NCBI GenBank assembly: GCA_041550515.1
Contig: JBFEOQ010000008.1
Coordinates: 1 to 41,364 of the forward strand
From: PFL35 sp041550515
GTDB taxonomy: Archaea; Thermoplasmatota; E2; DHVEG-1
DNA length: 41,364 nucleotides
Direction: 5' to 3'
Part shown: piece by piece, positions 31,867-41,269 of the stretch
Position numbering within the stretch: position 1 is the stretch's first letter
Layout: each line of letters starts with the position of its first letter
The notes under the pieces: generated by a model
The model's database searches: none
What the model was told of the DNA's origin: nothing
The model's input: the letters and a program-made list of their open reading frames with translations, nothing else
Made by a program: the position numbers and the translations under genes

Positions 31867-32280
31867 TTATGCAATTACATTGTCTTCCTTTTGCATAATT
31901 TGAAGAATTTCTCTTCTTGCATTTTCTATTTCGACTTCTAATAGACCTTTATTTGCAAGAGCGGGAATTATTGCTACAAGAGCATTTTCAGTATCTGGAA
32001 AAACATAAAATAATGCCTCGTAGTCCTGAAGTGTAAAATCTATTTCACTTAACCCTGCCTCAGAATAAATTCTAATAACTGAAAAAACATCTTGCATTGC
32101 TTTACTAATTATATCCCATATATCATTTATTTCTGGTTTAAAGCTATCTGTATCATCGCTTGGCATGACACTAATTAAATTTTGACGTGCAACCATACAA
32201 GCAAGTATATCATCAAGATGTAATAAATCATCTAATATCTTAGCTATTGGATCATCTTCCAATGTATAACCACCATCCAA
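31867..32280 (-). CDS. Roadblock/LC7-like small protein
   Basis: A 137-residue protein resembling roadblock/LC7 folds: an N-terminal helix (IAKILDDLLHLDDI), a strand ACMVARQNLISVMPSD, a long central helix (IWDIISKAMQDVFSVIR), paired strands (SEIDFTLQDYEALFYVFP) and a last helix. Roadblock proteins bind small GTPases or act in two-component-like regulation. In-frame TTG codons at 32280 and 32262 are the only possible starts, each with a G-rich ribosome-site candidate; a stop lies just upstream. It is followed closely by the FIST gene. Confidence 0.65.
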   Translation of the reverse strand: MDGGYTLEDDPIAKILDDLLHLDDILACMVARQNLISVMPSDDTDSFKPEINDIWDIISKAMQDVFSVIRIYSEAGLSEIDFTLQDYEALFYVFPDTENALVAIIPALANKGLLEVEIENARREILQIMQKEDNVIA

Positions 32281-32378
32281 ACCATCCTAAGCAATTATAT
32301 TAATAAAAACACATCTTAAATATTTTTCTAGTATAATATAAAAACCCAATCCAGCATTAAGCATAAAGAATAGAACCT

Positions 32379-34091
32379 ATGTTTAAAATAACAATAATTG
32401 ATGGATATATTGACGAACCAACATGTCTTGGAGTCCCACCATATATAAGCCCATATCCTAGATATATTGCAGGTAGTATTCTTAAACAAAAAGAAAAAAA
32501 TCAAATTTATTATTATACAATCGATCAAATAAGACAAAAAAATAATCTTGATTTCTTAACAAAAAACAATTTAATAATAATAATCGCAGGAACATCAGTA
32601 CCAGGAAGATACTTCGCAGGTTATCCAATAAGTCCTTTTGAAATAAAAAAATTTTTAGAAAAAATACATGTAAAAAAAATATTAGTAGGACCTGCAGCAA
32701 AGTATGGTTTTGGAATGCAAGGCGGACAAAAAACTTACAACTTAACTTTTTTTAAAAATCTTTTCGATCTAATAATCCTAGGAGATCCTGAAATAGTAAT
32801 AGAAAATTATCTTAAAAACAATCTAAAAACAAATGATATCAACATATCTGAAAAAAGAAAAAATGCCCACAAAATAAAAGAATATGCTAACCTAGGAAGT
32901 CAAATCGTGAAACAACACCCATATTATCCAGATTATATAATTGCAGAAATAGAAACCTATAGAGGATGCCCCAGAACAATAACAGGAGGATGCAGTTTCT
33001 GTAGCGAACCCAACAAGGGTTTACCAGATTTCAGACCAATAAATGATATAGTCGAAGAAATAAAAAATCTATACAAACAAGGGATAAGACATTTCAGACT
33101 AGGTAACCAACCTTGTATATTCTCATACCAAAGCATTGGTGCAGGAAAAATAGAATTTCCAAGACCAAATCCAGAAGCAATTGAAGAATTATTTTCTAAA
33201 ATAAGAAAAGTTACTCCAAAACTAAAAACATTACATATAGACAATGCAAATCCAGGAGTAATTGCACGTTACCCAAAAGAAGCAGAACAAATAACAAAAA
33301 TAATAATAAAATATCAAACTCCAGGTAATGTTGCAGCTATGGGCATAGAAAGTGTAGATCCAATAGTAATAAAAAAAAATAATTTAAAAGCAACACCAGA
33401 AGAATCACTAAAAGCAATAAAAATAATTAATAAAATAGGTTCAAAACGTGGAAATAACGGCATGCCCGAACTTTTACCAGGTTTAAATTTTGTATTTGGG
33501 CTTCGAGGTGAAACTAAAAATACATTTAATTTAAATTATGAATTTTTAGAACAAATACTAAATGAAAAACTGCTACTTAGAAGAATAAATCTAAGACAAG
33601 TTATTCCAATTCCTAATACAAAAATGTATCTAACAGGGAATAAACTAATAAATAAACATAAAAAATTATTTAAAAATTTTAAAAAACAAGTAAGAGAAAA
33701 TATTGAACGACCAATGCATAAAAAAATATTACCACAAACAACAATTGTAAAAAATGTATATACTGAAAAATATCATGGAAAATTAATTTTTGGCAGACAA
33801 CTAGGAAGCTACCCTCTATTGATAGGAATACCAGGTATATACAAACTAAAACAATTTATTGATGTAAAAATAGTAGACTATGGATATAGAAGTATAACAG
33901 CAATCCCATATCCAATGAATATAAACACAGCACAAAAAGAAACAATAGAAGCAATCCCCGGAATAGGAAAAAAACGTGCCAAAAGAATACTCGCAAATAG
34001 ACCTTTTAAAACAAAAAAAGAATTTATAAAAATGCTAGATGATCCAATTATTGCAAAAGATGCCTTAAAGTTTTTAAGATTACACAATTAA
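32379..34091 (+). CDS. Radical SAM protein with C-terminal HhH (COG1031-like)
   Basis: A 570-residue archaeal radical SAM protein. An N-terminal region starts TIIDGYIDEPTCLGVPPYISPYPRYIAG, and the core cluster motif is RGCPRTITGGCSFC with Cys197, Cys205 and Cys208 (C-x7-C-x2-C). The GNQPCIFSY block and GLNFVFGLRGET lie in the barrel. The C-terminal helix-hairpin-helix (EAIPGIGKKRAKRILA near 526-541) implies binding to nucleic acid. The function of this conserved archaeal family is not established. It is divergent from the roadblock-like gene, and the RNase III gene follows 32 bases later. Confidence 0.88.
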   Translation: MFKITIIDGYIDEPTCLGVPPYISPYPRYIAGSILKQKEKNQIYYYTIDQIRQKNNLDFLTKNNLIIIIAGTSVPGRYFAGYPISPFEIKKFLEKIHVKKILVGPAAKYGFGMQGGQKTYNLTFFKNLFDLIILGDPEIVIENYLKNNLKTNDINISEKRKNAHKIKEYANLGSQIVKQHPYYPDYIIAEIETYRGCPRTITGGCSFCSEPNKGLPDFRPINDIVEEIKNLYKQGIRHFRLGNQPCIFSYQSIGAGKIEFPRPNPEAIEELFSKIRKVTPKLKTLHIDNANPGVIARYPKEAEQITKIIIKYQTPGNVAAMGIESVDPIVIKKNNLKATPEESLKAIKIINKIGSKRGNNGMPELLPGLNFVFGLRGETKNTFNLNYEFLEQILNEKLLLRRINLRQVIPIPNTKMYLTGNKLINKHKKLFKNFKKQVRENIERPMHKKILPQTTIVKNVYTEKYHGKLIFGRQLGSYPLLIGIPGIYKLKQFIDVKIVDYGYRSITAIPYPMNINTAQKETIEAIPGIGKKRAKRILANRPFKTKKEFIKMLDDPIIAKDALKFLRLHN

Positions 34092-34123
34092 TTATTAAAT
34101 ATCCTTTTTTATAACGTCTTTTT

Positions 34124-34585
34124 ATGAAGCGTGTCAATTTTTCCAAACTTGAAAAAAAAATTAATTATAGTTTTAATAATAAACAGTTGCTTATAACTGC
34201 TTTTACTCATAAAACATATGCCTTTGAAGCAAAAACCCCGGTAGAGTACAATGAAAGATTTGAATTTCTAGGCGATAGCATATTAGGTTTTCTTGTATCT
34301 AAAGAACTTTATAAAAGTAATAAATATTTCTCAGAAGGTGATCTAACTCGCCGTCGAGCACAACTAGTAAACAATTCCTTTCTTTATGAAAAAGCAAAAA
34401 AGTTGAATATTGGTGATTTTTTATATTTAGGTCGAGGAGAAAAAATGCAGAATGGCGCAAAAAATCCTACAAATCTTGCTAATACATTGGAAGCATTAGT
34501 TGGTGCAGTTTATCTAGATTCAAATATTAATACTGTTTGGGAATTTATAAAATATAATATTTTTAATGAAATTACTGAATTCTAA
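34124..34585 (+). CDS. rnc: Short ribonuclease III (catalytic domain only)
   Basis: The 153 residues are a complete RNase III catalytic domain with no dsRNA-binding domain. The signature NERFEFLGDSILGF gives Glu44, Glu47 and Asp51. The second metal block LANTLEALVGAVYLD has Glu123, while the residue matching Asp114 of the E. coli enzyme is Asn120. The normal bacterial enzyme has about 226 residues. RNase III of this type is uncommon in archaea. It starts 32 bases after the HhH radical SAM gene, with TTTTTATAACG just ahead of the ATG. Confidence 0.9.
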   Translation: MKRVNFSKLEKKINYSFNNKQLLITAFTHKTYAFEAKTPVEYNERFEFLGDSILGFLVSKELYKSNKYFSEGDLTRRRAQLVNNSFLYEKAKKLNIGDFLYLGRGEKMQNGAKNPTNLANTLEALVGAVYLDSNINTVWEFIKYNIFNEITEF

Positions 34586-34685
34586 TTATATCAATGTATT
34601 TTTGAAATAATATTCAATATAAGAAAATGTTTATAAACCATAATTGCATATTAAATTAACAGATGTTAAGTCGGGGGTAAAAAAG

Positions 34686-36875
34686 TTGAGGAAGATTATA
34701 CCAATATCAATTGTAGTAATGTTAGTTCTAGGTGGAGTTGGAGTTTTTGCCACAACAGAAGAACAAAATATCGAAAATTCAAAAATAAAAATTACTTTTT
34801 CTAAAATGACTTTTAAAGAGGAAGATAAATATTTAACAATTAATCTAGAAGAAGCTAATGCACTATTAATTGAAGAAGGTAAACCTCTACTTCCAATGTA
34901 TACACACCAAATTGTTCTACCTTTTGGAACAAAAATAAAAAGTATAAAGATTACGCCTAAAAATATAGTAGAAAAAACTTTATCTAAACAATTAACACCT
35001 TCACCTATTGCAATGGTTGTAGGTACGCAACCGATAACCAATAATGTAAAAACATCTGAAATTTCTGATCCATATCCTGCAGAATGGTACGATTATAATA
35101 TTAGAGTTGGTCTAAAAAATAATAAAAGATCTCTGATTATTGATACATACTTTTATCCTATTAGTTATCATCCAATTGAGAATACAATTACTTGGTCAAA
35201 AGAAGTAGATATTAATATAGAATTTGAACCTTCGAAAGAATCTACAGTATACAAAGAAGGATACGATTTTATCATTCTTACAGCAGATGAATTTATAGAA
35301 GAGTTAACTCCTCTAATTGACCATAAAACAAATAGAAATATTACAACAAAAATAGTAAAACTTAGTGAAATAAAAAATGGTGTATATTTTCCTGTAAATG
35401 GCAGCGATGATGCAGAAAAAGTAAAATATTTCATTTATCAAGCAATAGATGAAGAAGAAGGATGGGGTACAAAAAATGTAATGCTTGTTGGAAATAAAAA
35501 TAAATTCCCAACTCGTGAAACACATATAAAAGTCTCAAGTACAGATGAAGAAATTTTTGTCAGCGACTTATACTTTGCAGACGTTTTAATGTATAATGAA
35601 GATACCGAAGAATATGAATTTTGCGATTGGGATTCAAACAACAACGATATATATGCTGAATATAAATGGCAAATGAGAACAGATTTTATGGATTTAGAGC
35701 CAGATGTAACAATTGGTAGACTTGCTGCAAACGATGAAGAAGAGGTAACCACAGTTGTAAATAAAATTATTACATATGAAAATACTGAAGCATATGCTCA
35801 AAACTGGTTTTTTGATATGGTCTACTGCGGAGGCGACTCATTTATAGATGAAGAATATGATGGAGACGGGGTGCTTGAAGGAGAATATGTAAATGAGAAA
35901 GTAATGGAAATCATGGATGGATTTATACCAAAAAAGATGTGGGTCTCAAATGATGTTTTAATCAGAAATAATCCAACTGGTGTTTCAAAGATTAATGAAG
36001 CAATATCAGATGGTTGTGGATTTGTTGATTTCTCAGGTCATGGAAATACAGATGTTTGGTCGACCCATCCACACTTTAATGGTAATAAATGGGTACCCAC
36101 CCCATTTGGTCAATACCATAGCACAAATATAAATGATTTGACCAATGGAGATAAACTCCCAGTTGTTGTAACTGGTGCTTGTAGTGTGAGTAAATTTAGT
36201 AAAGATACAACCTGTTTTTCATGGTCTTTTTTATCTACCAATGGAGGGGGATCAATAGGTAACTTTGGTGCAACTGGTCTTGGATATGCTTATATTGGAA
36301 CTTGGGTAACTTCAGGACTAATTGAAGGAATGGCAATTGAAACATTCACTCAATATGATGAAGGAGCTATAACTTTAGGAGAAATGTGGTTAAGAGCACT
36401 AAATGAATATATGAAAGACCATAGAATAAATGATGGCGGCGAATATAAAACAGTATTAGAATGGGAATTATTTGGTGATCCAACGCTATCCATTAGAGAT
36501 AAATCAACACCACCTGAAAAACCACAAAAACCCTTTGGTCCAACAACAGGAAAAACTGAAGATATACTTACATTTAACACATCAACAACAGATGTTGATG
36601 ATGATGAAGTTTATTATATATTTGAGTGGGGTGACGGAGAATATTCAGAATGGATTGGACCAAAAAACTCAGGCGAAATAGTTTCAGCAAAGCATTCATG
36701 GGCTTCAGAGGGTAATTTCTCAATTAGAGTATTAGCAAAAGATGAACATGGAATACAAAGTGAATGGAGTGACCCACTATCGATAACTATGCCAAAAGCA
36801 AAATACAAACAAATACCTTTGTTAGGAAGACTACTTGAAAAATTACAAATCTTAAAATTATTCTTGAATTTCTAG
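34686..36875 (+). CDS. Secreted gingipain-like C25 peptidase with PKD domain
   Basis: A TTG at 34686 with GGGGG at 34673-34677 is the best start, giving about 729 residues and a signal peptide (RKIIPISIVVMLVLGGVG). An upstream in-frame TTG at 34644 lacks a ribosome site. A propeptide-like beta region precedes the C25 domain. FSGHGNTDVW has His452 and VVVTGACSVSKF has Cys499 as the catalytic pair. ELFGDPTLSIRD closes the domain. A PKD-like domain (about 608-700) and a tail after MPK (LLGRLLEKLQILKLFLNF) end the protein. It overlaps the convergent methyltransferase gene by 18 bases. Confidence 0.9.
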   Translation: MRKIIPISIVVMLVLGGVGVFATTEEQNIENSKIKITFSKMTFKEEDKYLTINLEEANALLIEEGKPLLPMYTHQIVLPFGTKIKSIKITPKNIVEKTLSKQLTPSPIAMVVGTQPITNNVKTSEISDPYPAEWYDYNIRVGLKNNKRSLIIDTYFYPISYHPIENTITWSKEVDINIEFEPSKESTVYKEGYDFIILTADEFIEELTPLIDHKTNRNITTKIVKLSEIKNGVYFPVNGSDDAEKVKYFIYQAIDEEEGWGTKNVMLVGNKNKFPTRETHIKVSSTDEEIFVSDLYFADVLMYNEDTEEYEFCDWDSNNNDIYAEYKWQMRTDFMDLEPDVTIGRLAANDEEEVTTVVNKIITYENTEAYAQNWFFDMVYCGGDSFIDEEYDGDGVLEGEYVNEKVMEIMDGFIPKKMWVSNDVLIRNNPTGVSKINEAISDGCGFVDFSGHGNTDVWSTHPHFNGNKWVPTPFGQYHSTNINDLTNGDKLPVVVTGACSVSKFSKDTTCFSWSFLSTNGGGSIGNFGATGLGYAYIGTWVTSGLIEGMAIETFTQYDEGAITLGEMWLRALNEYMKDHRINDGGEYKTVLEWELFGDPTLSIRDKSTPPEKPQKPFGPTTGKTEDILTFNTSTTDVDDDEVYYIFEWGDGEYSEWIGPKNSGEIVSAKHSWASEGNFSIRVLAKDEHGIQSEWSDPLSITMPKAKYKQIPLLGRLLEKLQILKLFLNF

Positions 36876-37487
36876 TTTATAAACATAAATTGTTTCATCA
36901 TCAAATCTGCAACTATTCACAATCTCAAAAATAAAATTATTTTTTTCAATTATACTCTTAAGTTTATCTTTGTCAGAAAGACTACTAAAAACAAAATAAA
37001 TCCTACCATTTTTTTTTAAAAAACCTGAAACTTGATTAATAAATCGTTTGATAATATCAAGTCCATCTATACCACCACTAACTGCAGTATCAAACCAACC
37101 TGAACCACCAACCAAATCCTCCTTAATTGTTGGTAAATAAGGTGGATTAAAGACAATAACATCAAAACTATCTTTATAATTCAAAACAGAGAAAAGACTA
37201 CCAATACGAACATCAATATTACCTCTTAACAAATTTTGATTTAAGAGATAATTTTTCTTTATCAATTCAACCGCAATAGGATTAATATCACAACAGACAA
37301 CATTAGCTCCAAGACTTGAACAGTAAATTGCAATTAAACCAGTACCAGATCCTGCCTCAAAAACAGTATCTCCAACAGATAGTTTTATTGAATCTATAAG
37401 TAAAAAAGTATCCTCTGCAGGTTTATAAACTTCAGGATGCAATTCAATCTTTAAATTTTTAAATATTAAAGATTTTTTTGAATTCAA
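36858..37487 (-). CDS. HemK2/Mtq2-like N5-glutamine methyltransferase
   Basis: A 209-residue SAM-dependent methyltransferase. VFEAGSGTGLIAIYC is motif I and VIVFNPPYLPT the NPPY motif typical of glutamine-N5 methylation. HPEVYKPAEDTFLLIDSI near the start is the Mtq2 (HemK2) signature. The probable substrate is the GGQ glutamine of archaeal release factor aRF1. Mtq2 of eukaryotes and archaea lacks the N-terminal domain of bacterial PrmC, as here. No Trm112-like partner gene is visible nearby. Confidence 0.9.
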   Translation of the reverse strand: MNSKKSLIFKNLKIELHPEVYKPAEDTFLLIDSIKLSVGDTVFEAGSGTGLIAIYCSSLGANVVCCDINPIAVELIKKNYLLNQNLLRGNIDVRIGSLFSVLNYKDSFDVIVFNPPYLPTIKEDLVGGSGWFDTAVSGGIDGLDIIKRFINQVSGFLKKNGRIYFVFSSLSDKDKLKSIIEKNNFIFEIVNSCRFDDETIYVYKLEIQE

Positions 37488-37863
37488 AAATTTTCAACCT
37501 CAATAAATCAAATGAAAAATTACTTTTTATGATCTATCAAAAAATTATATATACTATATTAAATCTCAAAATATCACTTAAATTAATAGAAAAATGAAAT
37601 ACCAGAATGGTTATATTATTAACCCTAAACTACTTTTTTAAAACAATTGATATTATTCTTATTTAAACCACATTAAAACAAAAAAATTTTAATATTAATT
37701 TTATAATAAAAAAACGAAAATCATAAATTTTATAGTTATTTTAATAATAGTCATAAATGAATTATCATTCTATTAAAATAATTTTTCTAGCATTAATATT
37801 ATAATATCCAAAAATTAATAAGTGTTAATCACTTAATATAATAGTTATTAAAGTGGGAAAATA
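37488..37863. other. AT-rich intergenic region
   Basis: This 376-base divergent gap is nearly all A and T. TTAATATAATAG about 37832-37843 lies about 26 bases before ATG 37864 and may be its TATA box. The left end should hold the promoter of the methyltransferase gene. I see no ORF, repeat or hairpin worth listing. Confidence 0.5.
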
Positions 37864-39165
37864 ATGACTAAAATTACATTAAAATTATTATCTTTCTTAA
37901 TATTATTTATACTAATCAGTAGTCCAATTATAACAGCAAATATAATAAAACAAAAAAATCAAAACACTAAAACAGAAAATACTAAACTAAAAATTCAAGA
38001 GATAATAGAAAAAATTAATGAAACTATTATTAGAAACTTTATGGAATACCTAGTATTCGAAATAGGATGCAGATTTACAGGAACCTATGGATGTCAAAAA
38101 GCAGCAAAATACATATATGAGCAGTTTGGAAACATGGGTATACAAACAAGATACCAAAACTGGATAGCAAGAGGGAACAGATGGCATCATGGATTTTTTG
38201 AATCACAAAACGTAATAGGAACACATAACGGGACAGATACTGATTCTAAAGAAATTATAATTTTCAATGCACACTATGATACAGTAAAAAATACAGTAGG
38301 GGCAATAGACGATGGATCTGGAACAGTAGGAGTTCTTGCAGCAGCATATGTTTTAAGTCAATACAGTTTCAAAAGAACAATGGAATTTGTAACATTTTCA
38401 GGAGAAGAAATTGGTCTTTGTGGTAGCCATGCATATGCAAGAGATCTATACGAAAAACAAACTCCAGTTTTAGTAGAATTCAATGCAGATATGATAGGAA
38501 AAGCAACATCCAAGCAAACAGGAAAATCAATCAGACTTTCAATTTCAGAAGATGCAGAATGGATTGCTGATACAATGATAAAAATGACAAATGACTACAA
38601 TTTTAATTTTAACATAACAAAATGGGAAATGAATAGAGAAGCAAAAAGTGGCGGAAGTGATTATTTTGAATTCCTACAATTAGGATATGAATCAATCGCT
38701 GTATGGCAAGGAGAATGGGATCCATATATGCATACAACTCAGGATAATATAAACAATGTAAACTTTAGTTATCTCGTTAATACTACAAGACATATCGCTG
38801 CCACAATGGCAATTCTAGCAGATATTGAGATAGAACAACCTCAAATGTATATAGCAAATCCACGAGCTGGAAGAATTTTATTTAACGATAACTTACAAAA
38901 AACCTACAAATATAAAACACCATTAGTAATTGATGAAACTAATATTTATGCAGAAGTAAAACAAGGAAAATACTCTATCGAAAAAGTAGAATTTTTTTAT
39001 AACAATAAATTACTTTTTACAGATACAGAAAAACCTTATGAATTCATGCTAAATAAAATATCAATCGGTTTTCATAAAATAAAAGTTATAGCATATGATA
39101 CAAAAGGAAACTCTGCAACAGATCAAATGAAGATATTCTTTTTTAATATATTAAAAAATAACTAA
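37864..39165 (+). CDS. Secreted M28-family zinc aminopeptidase
   Basis: A signal peptide (about 1-25) precedes an M28 domain: His137 in FNAHYDTVKN, bridging Asp149 in GAIDDGSGTVG, Glu181-Glu182 in TFSGEEIGL, Asp209 in FNADMIG and a late His in DPYMHTTQD. All zinc and catalytic residues are present, so an active exopeptidase is likely. The last 90 residues form an Ig-like domain (VEFFYNNKLLFTDTEKPY and KIKVIAYDTKGNSATDQ). It ends FFFNILKNN, without the longer leucine tail seen on the PKD proteins. Confidence 0.92.
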   Translation: MTKITLKLLSFLILFILISSPIITANIIKQKNQNTKTENTKLKIQEIIEKINETIIRNFMEYLVFEIGCRFTGTYGCQKAAKYIYEQFGNMGIQTRYQNWIARGNRWHHGFFESQNVIGTHNGTDTDSKEIIIFNAHYDTVKNTVGAIDDGSGTVGVLAAAYVLSQYSFKRTMEFVTFSGEEIGLCGSHAYARDLYEKQTPVLVEFNADMIGKATSKQTGKSIRLSISEDAEWIADTMIKMTNDYNFNFNITKWEMNREAKSGGSDYFEFLQLGYESIAVWQGEWDPYMHTTQDNINNVNFSYLVNTTRHIAATMAILADIEIEQPQMYIANPRAGRILFNDNLQKTYKYKTPLVIDETNIYAEVKQGKYSIEKVEFFYNNKLLFTDTEKPYEFMLNKISIGFHKIKVIAYDTKGNSATDQMKIFFFNILKNN

Positions 39166-39228
39166 CCTATTTCCATAAAAACATTTTAAAAAAGATTTAA
39201 TATTCTAAATTTTAAGGAAGTCACTATA

Positions 39229-40059
39229 ATGAAACTTGCATTAGTTACAATGAGACCAAAAATCGCAGATTTAACATCAAATCTAGAAAAAATTGAAAAT
39301 TACATTAAAAAAACAAAAGCAGAAATGTACATTTTTGGAGAGATGAGTGTAACAGGATATCCATTAAAAGATGAAATTAGAGATTATGCGCAATTTAAAG
39401 ATGGAGATGTAATAAAAAAAATAAAAAAACTAGCAAAAGATAACAATATATATATCATCACAGGACTTCCAACAAAAGATGAAAAAATCCATGGTCTTAT
39501 CTATAACTCTGCAATACTTGTACATCCTAATGGAAAAGTAGACATTTATAACAAATGGTTTTTGCCAACATTTGGACCATTTGAAGAAAAAATATTTTTT
39601 GATGAAGGAGAAGAAATAACAGTATCAGAAACAAAATTTGGAAAAATCGGTCTTATTGTATGTTATGATATATTTTTCCCAGAAATATGTAGAGCATATG
39701 CACTCTTGGGATGTGATATAATAATATGTATTTCTGCGACCCCGTCTATAACACGTAAATATTTTGAAACATTAATACCTGCCAGAGCAATAGAAAATAC
39801 AGTTTTTATGGTTTATGTAAACATTGTAGGAACACAAGAAAACCTAGTTTTTTGGGGTGGTTCACAAGTATATGGTCCTTTAGCAAATGAAATAATAAAA
39901 GCACCATACTTTAAAGAAAGTATTGTTACTTGTAATATAAATCTAAAAGATATTGAAAAAGCAAGAACAAATAGACCAGTAATCAGAGATATTAGACCTG
40001 AAATATACAATGATCTATATTATATATCAAGAAAACATAATAGAAACAAGAAAAAATAA
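39229..40059 (+). CDS. Carbon-nitrogen hydrolase (nitrilase superfamily)
   Basis: The 276-residue cytoplasmic amidase carries the complete catalytic set: Glu38 in FGEMSVTGYP, Lys109 in YNKWFLPTFG and Cys145 in LIVCYDIFFPEICR. Family length is typical. AARAIEN-like PARAIENTVFMVYVN and GGSQVYGP follow in the usual order. Possible substrates are omega-amides, N-carbamoyl compounds or amino-acid amides; none can be chosen from sequence. It lies 63 bases after the M28 peptidase, with AAGGAAG before the start, so it may take part in handling the released peptides or amides. Confidence 0.9.
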   Translation: MKLALVTMRPKIADLTSNLEKIENYIKKTKAEMYIFGEMSVTGYPLKDEIRDYAQFKDGDVIKKIKKLAKDNNIYIITGLPTKDEKIHGLIYNSAILVHPNGKVDIYNKWFLPTFGPFEEKIFFDEGEEITVSETKFGKIGLIVCYDIFFPEICRAYALLGCDIIICISATPSITRKYFETLIPARAIENTVFMVYVNIVGTQENLVFWGGSQVYGPLANEIIKAPYFKESIVTCNINLKDIEKARTNRPVIRDIRPEIYNDLYYISRKHNRNKKK

Positions 40060-40168
40060 AACTAAATCGATATTGAGATTTTTAAAAAAGTAAATTCCAT
40101 ATAAATTATTTTAACTAATTCTATAATTTTTAATAAAAAATACTTAAATTTAATTAATTAATATTGTA

Positions 40169-41269
40169 TTAGTTTAGTATTTTTTCAAAGATTAGAAAAC
40201 GTTGAAAGAGTCTTTGTAAAAACAAAATTATTCTTATTGATATAACTTTGGATTTTATAGAAACCCATTCACTCTGAGCTCCATTTTCATCCTCAGCAAC
40301 TACTCCTATTGTACCTTTGTTGCCTTCACAGTCTATATTAATTACTAAACCTGAATCGTACAATTCTGTCCATTTGTTTACAATTTGATCATTATTCCAA
40401 GAAACTCCATATCTAATTTGATCACCATTTGTATCATTTGAAGAAACTGTTAAATAATCATTTTTTTTATCATAGTTACATATCGGGATACTTGGTGGTT
40501 TATTTCCTCCAGGTATCTTAAAAATCTTAACCTCATCGATAAGTCCATTAAAAAATTCTGAGTCATTAGTAGACATCCCAATTTTAGCTTTTTTAAATTG
40601 GATTGAAATCATAGGACATAACCAATCAAAATCACTACCTACAAATACGCTATCTACATACAATTCTAAAATCGGATTTGAATCACTACCAAAATATACT
40701 CCCTCAACAAAATGCCATAAACCATCATTGTAACTATTAGTAGAATTAACTATTAATTCACAATCTAGAGTACTTTGTACCTTAATTTGAAGTGTACCAT
40801 CAAAATTAAATTTAATAAAAAAAATCGGTACCGGATAAACTAAAGAAGAATAACTCATCATATATATGATACCTGAATCATTTAATTCCGATTTAATCCA
40901 AAAAGAAATTTTATAATCATCAGTTTTATTAAAACCAAGATCTTCTGAGTAAAGATCTAAATTAATATTACTAGCTTCTCCATTGAAATTTAAAGAATAA
41001 TTAGAATACCCAACATTCCATGATGCATCGTTAATAAATCCATGAAAACCATGTCCTGAAGTATCATGGGCTAAAGATCCAGTTCCTTCATCAAAATTCC
41101 AATAAGCTGTGAGCCCAAAATCCTTTGCATTACTAAAATTTATAAAATCATCAATTGAAGAATTTGTTATATCTTTAATATTTCCATTAATTGAAGGTGA
41201 AATACTTATACTAATAAATATTGAAAAAATCGATAATATCAAACCAACTCTAAATAAACTATATTTCAT
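40169..41269 (-). CDS. Secreted LamG/concanavalin-like surface protein
   Basis: A signal peptide (about 1-28) is followed by GLTAYWNFDEGTGSLAHDTSGHGF, the standard opening of a LamG/concanavalin-type jelly-roll. FWIKSE, DGLWHFVEGVYFG and IGMSTNDSEFFNGLIDEVKIF are its later strands, ending about residue 255. A PKD/Ig-like region (KPPSIPICNYDK to EDENGAQSEWVSI) comes next, then a tail of basic and leucine-rich residues (IRIILFLQRLFQRFLIFEK). It probably binds polymers at the cell surface. AGGG lies just before the ATG. The 95 bases right of it hold only its promoter. Confidence 0.88.
   Translation of the reverse strand: MKYSLFRVGLILSIFSIFISISISPSINGNIKDITNSSIDDFINFSNAKDFGLTAYWNFDEGTGSLAHDTSGHGFHGFINDASWNVGYSNYSLNFNGEASNINLDLYSEDLGFNKTDDYKISFWIKSELNDSGIIYMMSYSSLVYPVPIFFIKFNFDGTLQIKVQSTLDCELIVNSTNSYNDGLWHFVEGVYFGSDSNPILELYVDSVFVGSDFDWLCPMISIQFKKAKIGMSTNDSEFFNGLIDEVKIFKIPGGNKPPSIPICNYDKKNDYLTVSSNDTNGDQIRYGVSWNNDQIVNKWTELYDSGLVINIDCEGNKGTIGVVAEDENGAQSEWVSIKSKVISIRIILFLQRLFQRFLIFEKILN

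Noticed and set aside
32957..33244. 95-residue minus-strand frame within the HhH radical SAM gene.
   Set aside because: Antisense shadow across the conserved cluster motif; no supporting signal.
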